Source: Streptomyces katrae (GTDB taxonomy: Bacteria > Actinomycetota > Actinomycetes > Streptomycetales > Streptomycetaceae). From it: a stretch of DNA of 64,000 nucleotides. The stretch lies in the NCBI RefSeq assembly GCF_000717655.1, contig NZ_JNZY01000003.1, positions 124,001 to 188,000 on the forward strand. Direction: 5' to 3'. This document shows positions 54,191 through 62,311 of this stretch, one piece after another. The position numbers and the translations under genes were made by a program. Position 1 is the stretch's first letter; each line of letters starts with the position of its first letter. A model generated the notes under the pieces. That model saw only the letters and a program-made list of their open reading frames with translations. It did no database searches and was not told where the DNA came from.

Positions 54191-54571
54191 ATGACGAATT
54201 TCGTAGTCAAGACGCTCGCGAACGCCGCAGCCCTGGCCGTCGCCATCTGGCTGCTCTCCGGCATCACGCTCGACGACCACAGTTCCCTGGGCCGCAGGAC
54301 CCTCGCGCTGATCCTGGTCGCACTGGTCTTCGGCCTGGTGAACATCATCGTCAAACCCGTGGTGAAGTTCTTCTCGCTGCCGCTGTTCGTTCTCACTCTG
54401 GGACTGTTCACCCTCGTCGTGAACGCCCTGATGCTGCTGCTGACCTCTTGGCTTGCCACGCAGCTCGACCTCAGCTTCCACGTCGACAACTTCTGGACCG
54501 CGCTCGTCGGCGGCCTGATCATCTCCGTCGTCTCCTGGGCCGTGAACATGGCTCTGCCCGACAAGAACTGA
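54191..54571 (+). CDS. YvlD/phage-holin-4 family membrane protein
   Basis: A 126-residue protein with four transmembrane helices (NAAALAVAIWLLSGITL, LALILVALVFGLVNIIV, PLFVLTLGLFTLVVNALMLLLTSWLA, ALVGGLIISVVSWAVNMAL). It belongs to the PF04020 type, named after a phage holin but widespread as a chromosomal protein. The chromosomal context shows no phage genes. Immediately after its stop, in the same frame, is the phosphatase remnant. Confidence 0.85.
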   Translation: MTNFVVKTLANAAALAVAIWLLSGITLDDHSSLGRRTLALILVALVFGLVNIIVKPVVKFFSLPLFVLTLGLFTLVVNALMLLLTSWLATQLDLSFHVDNFWTALVGGLIISVVSWAVNMALPDKN

Positions 54572-54655
54572 GCCGGACTCGACGCTCTCGTCGAAGCGGC
54601 GAGTGCGGGCCTGCCGGACGCCGTACGTGAGGCAGTGAAGGAGCACACCGCGTGA
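54572..54655 (+). pseudogene. C-terminal remnant of a low-molecular-weight protein tyrosine phosphatase
   Basis: Directly after the holin-like stop, the same frame reads AGLDALVEAASAGLPDAVRE, then AVKEHTA and a stop that overlaps the GTG of the lyase gene. This strongly resembles the C-terminal helix of streptomycete PtpA (VEAAS-GL--AVRE in my memory of it). In S. coelicolor I recall ptpA between these two neighbours. The catalytic P-loop (CxxxxxR) and everything before it are absent, so nearly the whole gene seems deleted. It has no start codon of its own. Confidence 0.6.
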
Positions 54656-55848
54656 ACGACCAGGGCAACAAGGCCAACCAGGCAGCATCAGCAGCGGCCG
54701 GCGGAGCCGCCCGGGCGGACGGGCCGGGCGACGGCACCCGGGCCGTGCGGGCCGGGCTGCCCGAGCCGGTCAAGAACGAACCGCCCCTGCCCGGACCCGT
54801 CTTCGCCGCCCACTTCCACCTCCCCGGCGACGTGGCGGGCCCGTATACCTACGGCCGCGACACCAACCCGACCTGGACCCTGCTGGAACGGGCCATCGGG
54901 GAACTCGAAGCCCCCGGCCAGGACGGCGTGGACACCATCGTCTTCGCGTCCGGCATGGCCGCGGTCTCCGCCGTCCTGCTCTCCCAGGCCCGCACCGGGG
55001 ACACCGTCGTCCTGCCCGACGACGGATACCAGGCGCTGCCGCTGGTCCGCGAGCAGCTGGAGGCGTACGGGATCCACGTCCGCACCGCGGCGACCGGCGA
55101 CGACGGGCAGCTCGCCGTCCTCGCCGGGGCCAGGCTGCTGTGGATCGAGACCCCCTCCAACCCCGGGCTCGACGTGTGCGACGTACGACGTCTGGTCGAG
55201 GCCGCGCACGCGGGCGGCACCCTCGTGGCCGTCGACAACACCCTCGCCACCCCGCTCGGCCAGCGCCCCCTGGAACTCGGCGCGGACTTCTCCGTCGCCA
55301 GCGGCACCAAGGGCCTCACCGGCCACGGCGACCTCCTGCTCGGCTACGTCGTCTGCCGCGACCCGCAGCTCGCGGCCGCCGTCCGGCGCTGGCGCAAGAT
55401 CGTCGGTGCGATCCCCGGCCCGATGGAGGCCTGGCTCGCCCACCGCTCCCTGGCCACCATCCAGCTGCGCACTCACCGCCAGTGGGCCAACGCGCTGGCC
55501 GTCGCCGAGGCGCTGGCCGACCGTACGGACGTGACCGGGCTGCGCTACCCGGGGCTGCCCGCGGATCCGTCGCACAAGACGGCCGCCCGGCAGATGCGGG
55601 GCTTCGGATCCGTCGTCTCCTTCACCCTGCCGGACCGCGCGCACGCCGAACGCTTCATGACGGCCTTGCACCTGGTCGAGGACGCCACCAGCTTCGGCGG
55701 CGTACGGTCCACGGCGGAGCGGCGCGGACGGTGGGGCGGCGACCCCGTCCCGGAGGGGTTCATCCGCCTGTCCGCCGGGGCCGAGGACACCGGGGACCTG
55801 GTCGCGGACGTGCTGCGCGCCCTCGACGCCGCGGGCGACGGCGCCTGA
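54652..55848 (+). CDS. cystathionine gamma-lyase/synthase family PLP enzyme
   Basis: A 398-residue Cys/Met metabolism PLP enzyme. PYTYGRDTNPTWTLLE is near the N-terminus, and FASGMAAVSAVL, IETPSNPGLDV, AVDNTLATPL and the PLP-binding Lys in ASGTKGLTGHGDLLLG follow. It carries an N-terminal extension of about 45 Ala/Gly-rich residues. It probably cleaves cystathionine to cysteine; synthase activity cannot be excluded. The GTG start overlaps the stop of the phosphatase remnant (GTGA), so it was once coupled to ptpA translation. Confidence 0.88.
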   Translation: MNDQGNKANQAASAAAGGAARADGPGDGTRAVRAGLPEPVKNEPPLPGPVFAAHFHLPGDVAGPYTYGRDTNPTWTLLERAIGELEAPGQDGVDTIVFASGMAAVSAVLLSQARTGDTVVLPDDGYQALPLVREQLEAYGIHVRTAATGDDGQLAVLAGARLLWIETPSNPGLDVCDVRRLVEAAHAGGTLVAVDNTLATPLGQRPLELGADFSVASGTKGLTGHGDLLLGYVVCRDPQLAAAVRRWRKIVGAIPGPMEAWLAHRSLATIQLRTHRQWANALAVAEALADRTDVTGLRYPGLPADPSHKTAARQMRGFGSVVSFTLPDRAHAERFMTALHLVEDATSFGGVRSTAERRGRWGGDPVPEGFIRLSAGAEDTGDLVADVLRALDAAGDGA

Positions 55849-55865
55849 ACTGGCGCAGACATGGA

Positions 55866-55900
55866 GCGGTCCGAGCCTCCCCCCTAGTGGCTCGGACCGC
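55866..55900 (+). terminator. 12-bp stem terminator with C-rich loop
   Basis: GCGGTCCGAGCC (55866-55877) and GGCTCGGACCGC (55889-55900) pair perfectly. The 11-nt loop contains six consecutive C, reminiscent of actinobacterial C-rich-loop RNAs. It lies 17 bp past the lyase stop. Confidence 0.85.
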
Positions 55901-56000
55901 CCGGGTTCTGCGCGCGAAGAACCACGTGCTCAAGGCTAGTTGACCCAGCGTCAGAGTCCAATCACGGTAACGACAGGGGCCTATCGGCATATTTATAGTT

Positions 56001-56026
56001 GAAGGCCCCCACCGAGAGGGGCCTTC
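56001..56026 (+). promoter_or_regulatory. hairpin abutting the LysR start codon
   Basis: GAAGGCCCC (56001-56009) and GGGGCCTTC (56018-56026) pair perfectly and the ATG follows at 56027. The ribosome binding site GAGAGGGG lies in loop and stem, so the hairpin can hide it. TATTTATAG just upstream is a possible -10. Confidence 0.6.
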
Positions 56027-56932
56027 ATGGACCTGGCCCTGCTGCGCACCTTCGTCGCCGTGCACCGGGCGGGCTCGTTCACCCGGGCCGCCACGCTGCT
56101 CGGGCTGTCCCAGCCCGCCGTCACGTCCCAGATCCGCACTCTCGAACGCCAGCTGGGCCGACCGCTGTTCCACCGCAGGGCCCGCGGGGTCACCCCCACC
56201 GCCGTCGGCGACGAACTCGCCCACAAAGCCGCCCCGCACCTCGACGCCCTGCTGCGGATCACCGAGGCGGAACGGGAGGCCGCCGGTGCGCTGCGCACCC
56301 TGCACCTCGCCGGTCCCCCCGAATTCCTGTGCCTGCGCGTCCTGCCCGCCCTCGCACCGCTCGTCGGCCAGGGCCACACCCTGCGCACCGTCCTGCAGAC
56401 CGGCGCCGAGGAGGCCCTCGACGGGCTCGCCGCCGGGCACCACGACCTCGTCGTCACCACAGCCCGGCCACGCGGCGGGCTGTTCAGTGCGACCGCCCTG
56501 TGCGACGAGGAGCACGTCCTGGTCGCCGCGCCCTACTGGGCCGCCCTCGTCGATCCGGACCGGCTGCGCGAGACCGGACCCGCCGCCCTCGACGGCATTC
56601 CGCTCGTCGAGGTCCACGAGACCCTGCCGCTCGTCGCCCGCTACTGGGCCGCGGTCTTCGAGACCCGCCCCGGGACCCGGCCCGATGCCGCCACCGTCGT
56701 CGTCCCGGATCTCAGGGCGGTGCTGGAATGCGTCCGGGCCGGCGCCGGCCTCGCCGTCCTGCCTCGGTACCTGTGCCAGGACGCCCTGGACCGCGGGCAG
56801 ATCGTCGCCCTGCTCGAGCCGCCCGTACCGCCGCTGCGCACCTGGTTCCTCGTCGTACGGGCCGGCAGCCTCTCCCTCGCCCACCTCGCCCGTGCGCACG
56901 ACCGGCTGCTGCGCGCCGCCGCGCACTGGTGA
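56027..56932 (+). CDS. LysR family transcriptional regulator
   Basis: A 301-residue regulator: winged HTH MDLALLRTFVAVHRAGSFTRAATLLGLSQPAVTSQIRTLERQLGRPLFHR (1-50) plus a periplasmic-binding-like effector domain (about 90-290). Its target may be the convergent or following genes; no divergent partner exists. Translation may be controlled by the hairpin that ends at its start codon. Confidence 0.9.
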   Translation: MDLALLRTFVAVHRAGSFTRAATLLGLSQPAVTSQIRTLERQLGRPLFHRRARGVTPTAVGDELAHKAAPHLDALLRITEAEREAAGALRTLHLAGPPEFLCLRVLPALAPLVGQGHTLRTVLQTGAEEALDGLAAGHHDLVVTTARPRGGLFSATALCDEEHVLVAAPYWAALVDPDRLRETGPAALDGIPLVEVHETLPLVARYWAAVFETRPGTRPDAATVVVPDLRAVLECVRAGAGLAVLPRYLCQDALDRGQIVALLEPPVPPLRTWFLVVRAGSLSLAHLARAHDRLLRAAAHW

Positions 56933-57006
56933 GCCTCCGCTTCCGGCGTGCAGCGCGTTTCGCCGACACGCGTTTCAGACACCGCAGTCTGGGCCACTCT
57001 TCTCCC

Positions 57007-57486
57007 ATGACCGAACGTCCCGTGGTCAAACGCACCGCCCGCGCGATCCTGCTCGACGGTGACGACCTGATCCTCATCAAACGCACCAAGCCCGGCGTCG
57101 ACCCGTACTGGCTCACCCCCGGCGGGGGAGTGGAGTCCTCGGACGCCACCGTCGTCGACGCCCTCCACCGAGAGATCCACGAGGAACTCGGCGCGAAGAT
57201 CACCGATGTGGTGCCCTGCTTCGTCGACACCGTCGAGCACATCGCCGACGGCGGAGTGACCGGCGTGAAGGTGCAGCACTTCTTCGTCTGCCACCTCGAA
57301 TCCATGGACCCCAGCCAGCGGCACGGCCCCGAAGTCGACGAGCCGGCAGGCGAGTACGAGATCGTCCGCGTGCCCTTCAGCCGTGTCGGCATCGCCGCCG
57401 TCCATCTCGTCCCGCTGTCCCTGCGTCACTACCTCGACGGCAACATCGAGGGCGTACGCGCCATGCACGCCCCCGACCTGGGCTGA
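57007..57486 (+). CDS. Nudix hydrolase
   Basis: A 159-residue Nudix protein. The Nudix box GGGVESSDATVVDALHREIHEELGA keeps the catalytic REIHEE-LG part, while the first conserved Glu is Ala or Asp depending on alignment. It hydrolyses nucleoside diphosphate-linked substrates; which one is unknown. The ATG at 57007 follows a 74-bp gap after LysR. Confidence 0.87.
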   Translation: MTERPVVKRTARAILLDGDDLILIKRTKPGVDPYWLTPGGGVESSDATVVDALHREIHEELGAKITDVVPCFVDTVEHIADGGVTGVKVQHFFVCHLESMDPSQRHGPEVDEPAGEYEIVRVPFSRVGIAAVHLVPLSLRHYLDGNIEGVRAMHAPDLG

Positions 57487-57515
57487 CCTCGACCCGGGCC
57501 GTTTCGGCCCGGGCC

Positions 57516-58700
57516 TCAGCCGGCCGCGCCCACCAGCTCCTCGAGCGCGTCGAAGCGGATCCGGTCCCCGGGGATCCCGATCCGCTTGAGCTCGTCCACA
57601 CCGCTGCGGATCATCGCGGGCGGCCCCGAGATGAACGCGTCGTACGAACTCCAGGGCCCGTGCTCACCGACCGCCTGCGGCAGCTGCCCCGCCAGGCCCT
57701 CGCAGACGACCGGGCGCACCGAAAGCCACGGATGCGAGCGCTGCAGCCCCAGCAGGGTGTCCTTGTCGTACAGGTCGCCGTCGCTGCGCGCCCCGAAGAA
57801 CACCTCCACCGGGCGGCGCTCACCGTGCTCCGCCACATCCTCGATCAGCGCCTTGATCGGGGCTATGCCAGTGCCGCCGCCCAGGCACAGCATCCCGTTG
57901 TCGGTGGTGTGGTCCACCACCATCGACCCGGCCGGCGGCCCCAGCCGCAGCACGTCGCCGGGCCGGGCGTGCCGCACCAGCGCGTTGGACACCCAGCCCG
58001 CCGGAACGGCCTTGACGTGGAAGGACAGCAGTCCGTCGGCACGCGGAGCCGAGGCGAACGAGTAGTGCCGCCACACCCGGGGCCACCACGGGGTCTCCAG
58101 GCTCGTGTACTGGCCCGCCAGGAAGGAGTAGGGCTGGTCGGGGCGGACCGTCAGCACCGCGATGTCCGGGGTGCGCAGATCGTGCGAGACCACCTCCGCA
58201 TGCCACCACGCTGGGGTCTTCACCTCGTCCTCCGCCGCCGCGTCGATCATGATCTGGGACATCGCGGTGTAGGCCCGCACCCATGCGGCCTGCGCCTCCG
58301 GTCCCCAGCTGTGCTCCGCATACCGGGCCAAGGCGCCGATCAGGGCCTCACCCACCACCGGATAGTGCCCTGCCGCCGTGCCGTACTTGCGGTGCCCGGT
58401 GCCCAGTCGGCGCAGATAGGGCACGAGCACGTCCGGGTTGTCGATGTGCTCGGCTGCGGTCAGCAGCGCCTTCAGCAGCCGGTCGCGCTGTGCGTCCATG
58501 GCGGCCGGGAACATGCCCCGCACCTCCGGGTGGCCCGTGAACACCAGGGCGTAGAAGTACGAGGTCACCTTGCCGGCGATCGGTGCGATTTCCTCGAGGG
58601 TCCGGCGGATCAGTACCGCGTCCGGGGAGGGCTCGACCGCACCGCCCCCGGACGGTATCCCGGCCGTCCGTCTGGCCGATCTCGTGGGCGGAGCGTCCAT
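57516..58700 (-). CDS. flavohaemoglobin-like globin-reductase
   Basis: A 394-residue protein. Residues about 28-160 form a globin domain (SYFYALVFTGHPEVRGMFPAAMDAQRDRLLKAL, proximal-type His in RRLGTGHRKYG). An FAD/NAD(P)-reductase module follows (LAGQYTSLETPWWPRVWRHYSFASAP, GDVLRLGPPAGSM, LCLGGGTGIAPIKALIED, FISGPPAMI). This is the plan of flavohaemoglobins, which turn NO into nitrate, although the globin is divergent. The ATG at 58700 has GCGAGG upstream; ATG 58721 is possible. Confidence 0.85.
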   Translation of the reverse strand: MDAPPTRSARRTAGIPSGGGAVEPSPDAVLIRRTLEEIAPIAGKVTSYFYALVFTGHPEVRGMFPAAMDAQRDRLLKALLTAAEHIDNPDVLVPYLRRLGTGHRKYGTAAGHYPVVGEALIGALARYAEHSWGPEAQAAWVRAYTAMSQIMIDAAAEDEVKTPAWWHAEVVSHDLRTPDIAVLTVRPDQPYSFLAGQYTSLETPWWPRVWRHYSFASAPRADGLLSFHVKAVPAGWVSNALVRHARPGDVLRLGPPAGSMVVDHTTDNGMLCLGGGTGIAPIKALIEDVAEHGERRPVEVFFGARSDGDLYDKDTLLGLQRSHPWLSVRPVVCEGLAGQLPQAVGEHGPWSSYDAFISGPPAMIRSGVDELKRIGIPGDRIRFDALEELVGAAG

Positions 58701-58802
58701 GCGGTGCCTCGCTTCGAACATCTCGGTCGGTAAGCACGCCACGGCCTTCGAATCCGTGGTTCCGGGCCTCAAAGCCTGCCAGCCGCCCCAACCACTCGCG
58801 GG

Positions 58803-58824
58803 GAAACGCGGAAATCCGCGTTTC
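58803..58824. promoter_or_regulatory. 22-bp palindrome upstream of the globin gene
   Basis: GAAACGCGGA and TCCGCGTTTC are perfect complements separated by AA. It lies 103 bp upstream of the globin start and 16 bp past the HAD stop, so it may be an operator or a terminator. Confidence 0.6.
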
Positions 58825-58839
58825 GAACCCACTTTCCTC

Positions 58840-59490
58840 CTAAGATGCTTGGACTTCCGGACGCGCCACCCCGACCAGCTGATACGCCTCTCGTAGGTCC
58901 CGGCCCTCGTAGGCGTACGTCGCCCGCTCCGCAAGGTAAGGCCGCGCGTTGACCGCCACCGACACCGAAACAGCCTCGAACAGGACCGCGTCGGTCGACG
59001 AATCCCCGTACGCCACGCAGTCGGTCCGGCTCACCCCGAACTGCGCGCAGAGCCGGTCCGCCACCGTGACCTTGCCCTCGGGCGTCAGGATCCCGGACGC
59101 GTCCACGGGCCGGGTGAAGGGCACCTCCGGGAACACCGAGCCGTGGGCGGCATGCGCGCCCCACTCCAGCAGCAGCTCCACGAAGAACGACGGCGACAGT
59201 GAGATCACCGCGCAGTAGTCCCCGCGCTCCCTGATCTCCCGCCACACCTCGCGAATCCCCGCCAGCCAGGGAGCTCCGTCGAACGCTGCCCGGACATGGG
59301 CGGGAGTCAGCGCCGCCCACAGCGCATGTGCCGCCACCGAGAATTCGTGGGGCCCGATCTCCCGTGCGCCGAACGATCGCTCCAGCTCGGCGATCTCCGC
59401 GCTCAGGCCGAGCTGTCGGGAGATCTCGACCGGCGCCGCTGAGCCGTACATCAGCGTCCCGTCGAGATCGAAAAGGTGCAGGAGGGTCAT
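58840..59490 (-). CDS. HAD-IB type phosphatase
   Basis: A 216-residue HAD hydrolase of the SerB-like subclass. Motif I is HLFDLDGTLMYG, motif II is CAVISLSPSFF, the Lys is in PEGKVTVAD, and motif IV is AYGDSSTDAVLFE. Related enzymes act on phosphoserine or small phosphomonoesters. ATG 59490 is chosen because the fold starts there; ATG 59514 is an alternative. Upstream lie two parS sites. Confidence 0.85.
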   Translation of the reverse strand: MTLLHLFDLDGTLMYGSAAPVEISRQLGLSAEIAELERSFGAREIGPHEFSVAAHALWAALTPAHVRAAFDGAPWLAGIREVWREIRERGDYCAVISLSPSFFVELLLEWGAHAAHGSVFPEVPFTRPVDASGILTPEGKVTVADRLCAQFGVSRTDCVAYGDSSTDAVLFEAVSVSVAVNARPYLAERATYAYEGRDLREAYQLVGVARPEVQAS

Positions 59491-59560
59491 GGCAGACGAG
59501 GCTAGCCCGTTCATTTCGCCCGGGGGCGCCTCCCGGCCGTGGCCGGGACAGAAGCAGCGA

Positions 59561-59576
59561 TGTTTCACGTGAAACA
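59561..59576. other. parS site, perfect
   Basis: TGTTTCACGTGAAACA in the divergent HAD-GNAT gap. Confidence 0.93.
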
Positions 59577-59627
59577 TCGCCTCTTCCCACCAGACCCTTC
59601 CCACGGTGGCCCGGAGAGACAGCGGGA

Positions 59628-59643
59628 TGTTTCACGTGAAACA
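59628..59643. other. parS site, perfect
   Basis: TGTTTCACGTGAAACA, 67 bp from the previous site. Confidence 0.93.
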
Positions 59644-59693
59644 CGCTCCCAAATCCTCTGGACGCCCTCCATCCGATGATCCACTCTGGCCCC

Positions 59694-60587
59694 GTGACAC
59701 CACCACACCTCACCGAACTGCCGATCCGTGCGCTGACCGTGGATGACCTCCGCCACTGCGCCGACCTGTCCGAAGACCGCGGGTGGCCGCGCGAGGACCA
59801 CAAGTGGGGCCTGCTCCTCGCCGCGGGCAGCGGCTACGGCATCGATGCCCCCGACGGGCACGGGCTCGCCGCCGCCTGCATCGTCACCTCGTACGGCCAC
59901 ACCCATGCCGGCCCGGAACTGGCCGCCATCGGAATGGTCCTTGTCGCCGGGCGCTATGCCCGCCAGGGCCTGGGCCGGCGCCTGATGGCGTACATCTGTG
60001 ACGACCTCCTCAAGGGCGTCCCACTCACCCTGCACGCCACTCCCTACGGCCGTCCCCTCTACGAGGAGCTCGGCTTCGCCACCACGGGCCGCGCGGAAAT
60101 GCTCCGGGGCACGTTCCGCCACGACCCCGCGGCTCCGACTCCGGGGCAGGGCTCCGTGGCGGTCCGGCCGGCGACCGGCGAGGACATCCCGCGGATCGTC
60201 CACCTGGACACCGAGGTCTTCGGTACCGACCGGACCCACATGATCACGCGGCTTCCCGCCTTCGCAGACCGTCTGCTGGTGGCCGAGGACGGCCGGGGCA
60301 AGCTCGTCGGCTACGCCGCGATCTGGCCCAACATGGAGACCCACGTCATCGGCCCGCTGATCGCCCTCGACACGGCCGGAGCCCAGGCACTCGTCACCGC
60401 TCTCGCGGCCGTCTCCGACCGACCACTGCGCACCGACATCGACGTACGCCACGAGGAGTTCCTCACCTGGCTCAAGGAGCGGGGCCTCGACTCCGTGGCC
60501 TTCAACGCCGTCATGACCCGCGACATCCCCAGCCTCCCCGGCGACTGGACCCGCCGCTGGGCCCCGCTCACCGTGGCAGCGGGCTGA
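59694..60587 (+). CDS. double-GNAT acetyltransferase
   Basis: A 297-residue protein with two GNAT-like halves. The N-terminal half (about 8-150) has the acetyl-CoA motif YARQGLGRRLMAYI and PLYEELGFATTG. The C-terminal half (about 160-290) begins VAVRPATGEDIPRIVHLDTEVFG and lacks a clear Q/RxxGxG/A, so it is probably a pseudo-GNAT dimer half. Substrate unknown. GTG 59694 is preferred over ATG 59676; neither has a ribosome binding site, so initiation may be leaderless. Confidence 0.83.
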   Translation: MTPPHLTELPIRALTVDDLRHCADLSEDRGWPREDHKWGLLLAAGSGYGIDAPDGHGLAAACIVTSYGHTHAGPELAAIGMVLVAGRYARQGLGRRLMAYICDDLLKGVPLTLHATPYGRPLYEELGFATTGRAEMLRGTFRHDPAAPTPGQGSVAVRPATGEDIPRIVHLDTEVFGTDRTHMITRLPAFADRLLVAEDGRGKLVGYAAIWPNMETHVIGPLIALDTAGAQALVTALAAVSDRPLRTDIDVRHEEFLTWLKERGLDSVAFNAVMTRDIPSLPGDWTRRWAPLTVAAG

Positions 60588-60601
60588 GAAGGGACATCTC
60601 C

Positions 60602-61063
60602 ATGACCGAACCCGACCAGCCGGCCATCCGATCCGCCACCGAGGAGGACCTGCCCGCCATCGTCGCCATGCTCGCGGACGACCCCCTGGGCGCCACCCGC
60701 GAATCCCCCGACGACCTCACCCCGTACATCGAGGCGTTCAAACGCCTGGTCGGCGACCCCCACCAGCACGTGGTCGTGGCGGTCCGTGAGGGCCTCGTCG
60801 TGGGCACGCTCCAGCTCACGATCGTCCCCGGGCTCTCCCGCAAGGGCGCCACCCGCGCAATCATCGAAGGCGTCCGCGTCCACGCCGACGAACGCGGCAG
60901 CGGGCTGGGCACCCGGTTCATCCGATGGGCCGTAGAGCAGGCCCGCCGCGAGAACTGCCAGCTCGTCCAACTCACCTCGGACGTGACCCGTACCGACGCC
61001 CACCGCTTCTACGAACGGCTCGGGTTCACCGCGTCCCACGTCGGGTTCAAGCTCTCCCTCTGA
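60602..61063 (+). CDS. GNAT N-acetyltransferase
   Basis: A 153-residue single-domain acetyltransferase. IRSATEEDLPAIVAMLADDPLG is the fold start and RGSGLGTRFIRWAVEQA is the acetyl-CoA pyrophosphate loop; FYERLGFTASHVGFKL ends it. GAAGGGA precedes ATG 60602. It is 14 bp after the double-GNAT gene, probably in the same operon. Confidence 0.9.
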   Translation: MTEPDQPAIRSATEEDLPAIVAMLADDPLGATRESPDDLTPYIEAFKRLVGDPHQHVVVAVREGLVVGTLQLTIVPGLSRKGATRAIIEGVRVHADERGSGLGTRFIRWAVEQARRENCQLVQLTSDVTRTDAHRFYERLGFTASHVGFKLSL

Positions 61064-61117
61064 TCGCCCGTGCGGAAGGCCGGGCCGGCGTCGGTGGCCC
61101 GGCCTACGATCGGGAGG

Positions 61118-62293
61118 ATGAGCCCCAGCCTCCCTCTCGTCACCACCGCCGAGCGTCGCCACCGGCTCGGACGCAGGCACCGTCTGGCTCCCTCGGCGCA
61201 TGCGGCCACGGTCGCCCAGGCTGCGGACGCCGTCGTGGCACTGCACGCCACCGACGCCGCGACGGTGTTCCTCTCCGCCCGCGCCCGGCTCACGGATGGC
61301 GGGCCGGCCGCCATCGAGAAGGCGTTCTACGAGGACGTCTCCCTCGTCCGGCTGCTCAGCATGCGCAATACGCTCTTCGCCGTCTCCACGGAACTAGCCC
61401 CGTACGTGGACGCCTCGACCGCCCGGAGCATCGCCGTCAAGGAGCGCCGTACCCTCCTCAAGCATCTCGACGAGGACGGCAAGGGCCTGGATGCCGAGTG
61501 GCTGGCCCGGGCCGAGGCCGCCGCGCTCGACGCCCTCGACACCGGCGGCCCCTGCACCGGAAGCCAGCTCTCGGCGGCCGTTCCCGAACTGCGCGAGAAG
61601 ATCACCATCGGCCGGGGCAAGAAGTACGAGACAAAGACCGGCGTCGCCACCCGAGTCATCCGGCTCCTGGCCGCCGACGGCCGGATCCGCCGCGACCGGC
61701 CGCGCGGATCCTGGACCTCCAGCCAGTTCCGGTGGGTGCACACCGAGCCCTGGCCCGCCGTGCCCGCAGCCGAGGCTCGCGCCGAGATCGCCCGCCGCTG
61801 GCTGCGCGCCTATGGTCCGGCCACCGAGGCGGACCTGAAGTGGTGGACGGGCTGGACGCTCACCGACGTCCGCAAGGCCCTCGCCGTCGTCGGCCCCGAC
61901 CAGGTCCGTCTCGACGACGGCAGTACCGCCCTCGTCAGCCCCGGCGACACCGCGCCCGAACCCGCCCCGGAGCCCTGGGCAGCGCTGCTGCCCGGACTCG
62001 ACCCGAGCGGCATGGGCTGGGCCGACCGGGGCTTCCAGCTCGACCCCGCCCACCGGTCCGCCCTTTTCGACTACGCCGGCAACATCGGCCCCACGGTCTG
62101 GTGGAACGGCGAGATCGTCGGCGGCTGGGCCCAGCGAGCGGACGGCGAGATCGTCTGGCGGATGCTGGCCGACCCCGGCCGCGCCGCAGAGGAGGCGATC
62201 ACGGCCGAGGCTGCCCGCCTCGCCCGGTGGGTGGGCGACGCCCGGATCACCCCGCGCTTCCGCACCCCGCTGGAGCGCGAACTCGTCGCCTGA
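61118..62293 (+). CDS. AlkZ/YcaQ-fold (HTH_42) winged-helix protein
   Basis: A 391-residue protein of the family that includes the DNA interstrand-crosslink glycosylases AlkZ and YcaQ. Tandem winged helices run through GGPCTGSQLSAAVPELREK and VATRVIRLLAADGRIRRDRPRGSW to the C-terminal beta barrel. At the place of the catalytic QxQ or QxD motif, it has ALHATD (His43-Ala44-Thr45), so glycosylase activity is doubtful or differently catalysed. The ATG at 61118 follows GGGAGG. No biosynthetic cluster is adjacent. Confidence 0.85.
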   Translation: MSPSLPLVTTAERRHRLGRRHRLAPSAHAATVAQAADAVVALHATDAATVFLSARARLTDGGPAAIEKAFYEDVSLVRLLSMRNTLFAVSTELAPYVDASTARSIAVKERRTLLKHLDEDGKGLDAEWLARAEAAALDALDTGGPCTGSQLSAAVPELREKITIGRGKKYETKTGVATRVIRLLAADGRIRRDRPRGSWTSSQFRWVHTEPWPAVPAAEARAEIARRWLRAYGPATEADLKWWTGWTLTDVRKALAVVGPDQVRLDDGSTALVSPGDTAPEPAPEPWAALLPGLDPSGMGWADRGFQLDPAHRSALFDYAGNIGPTVWWNGEIVGGWAQRADGEIVWRMLADPGRAAEEAITAEAARLARWVGDARITPRFRTPLERELVA

Positions 62294-62311
62294 GCCTGTC
62301 GACCGAAGCGC

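Noticed and set aside
54191..54571. Prophage remnant suggested by the holin-like protein
   Set aside because: No lysin, integrase or structural genes nearby; this holin-4 family is a normal chromosomal protein.
58803..58835. tRNA-like TTCGAACCC near the globin gene
   Set aside because: No cloverleaf can be formed; the match is part of the 22-bp palindrome flank.
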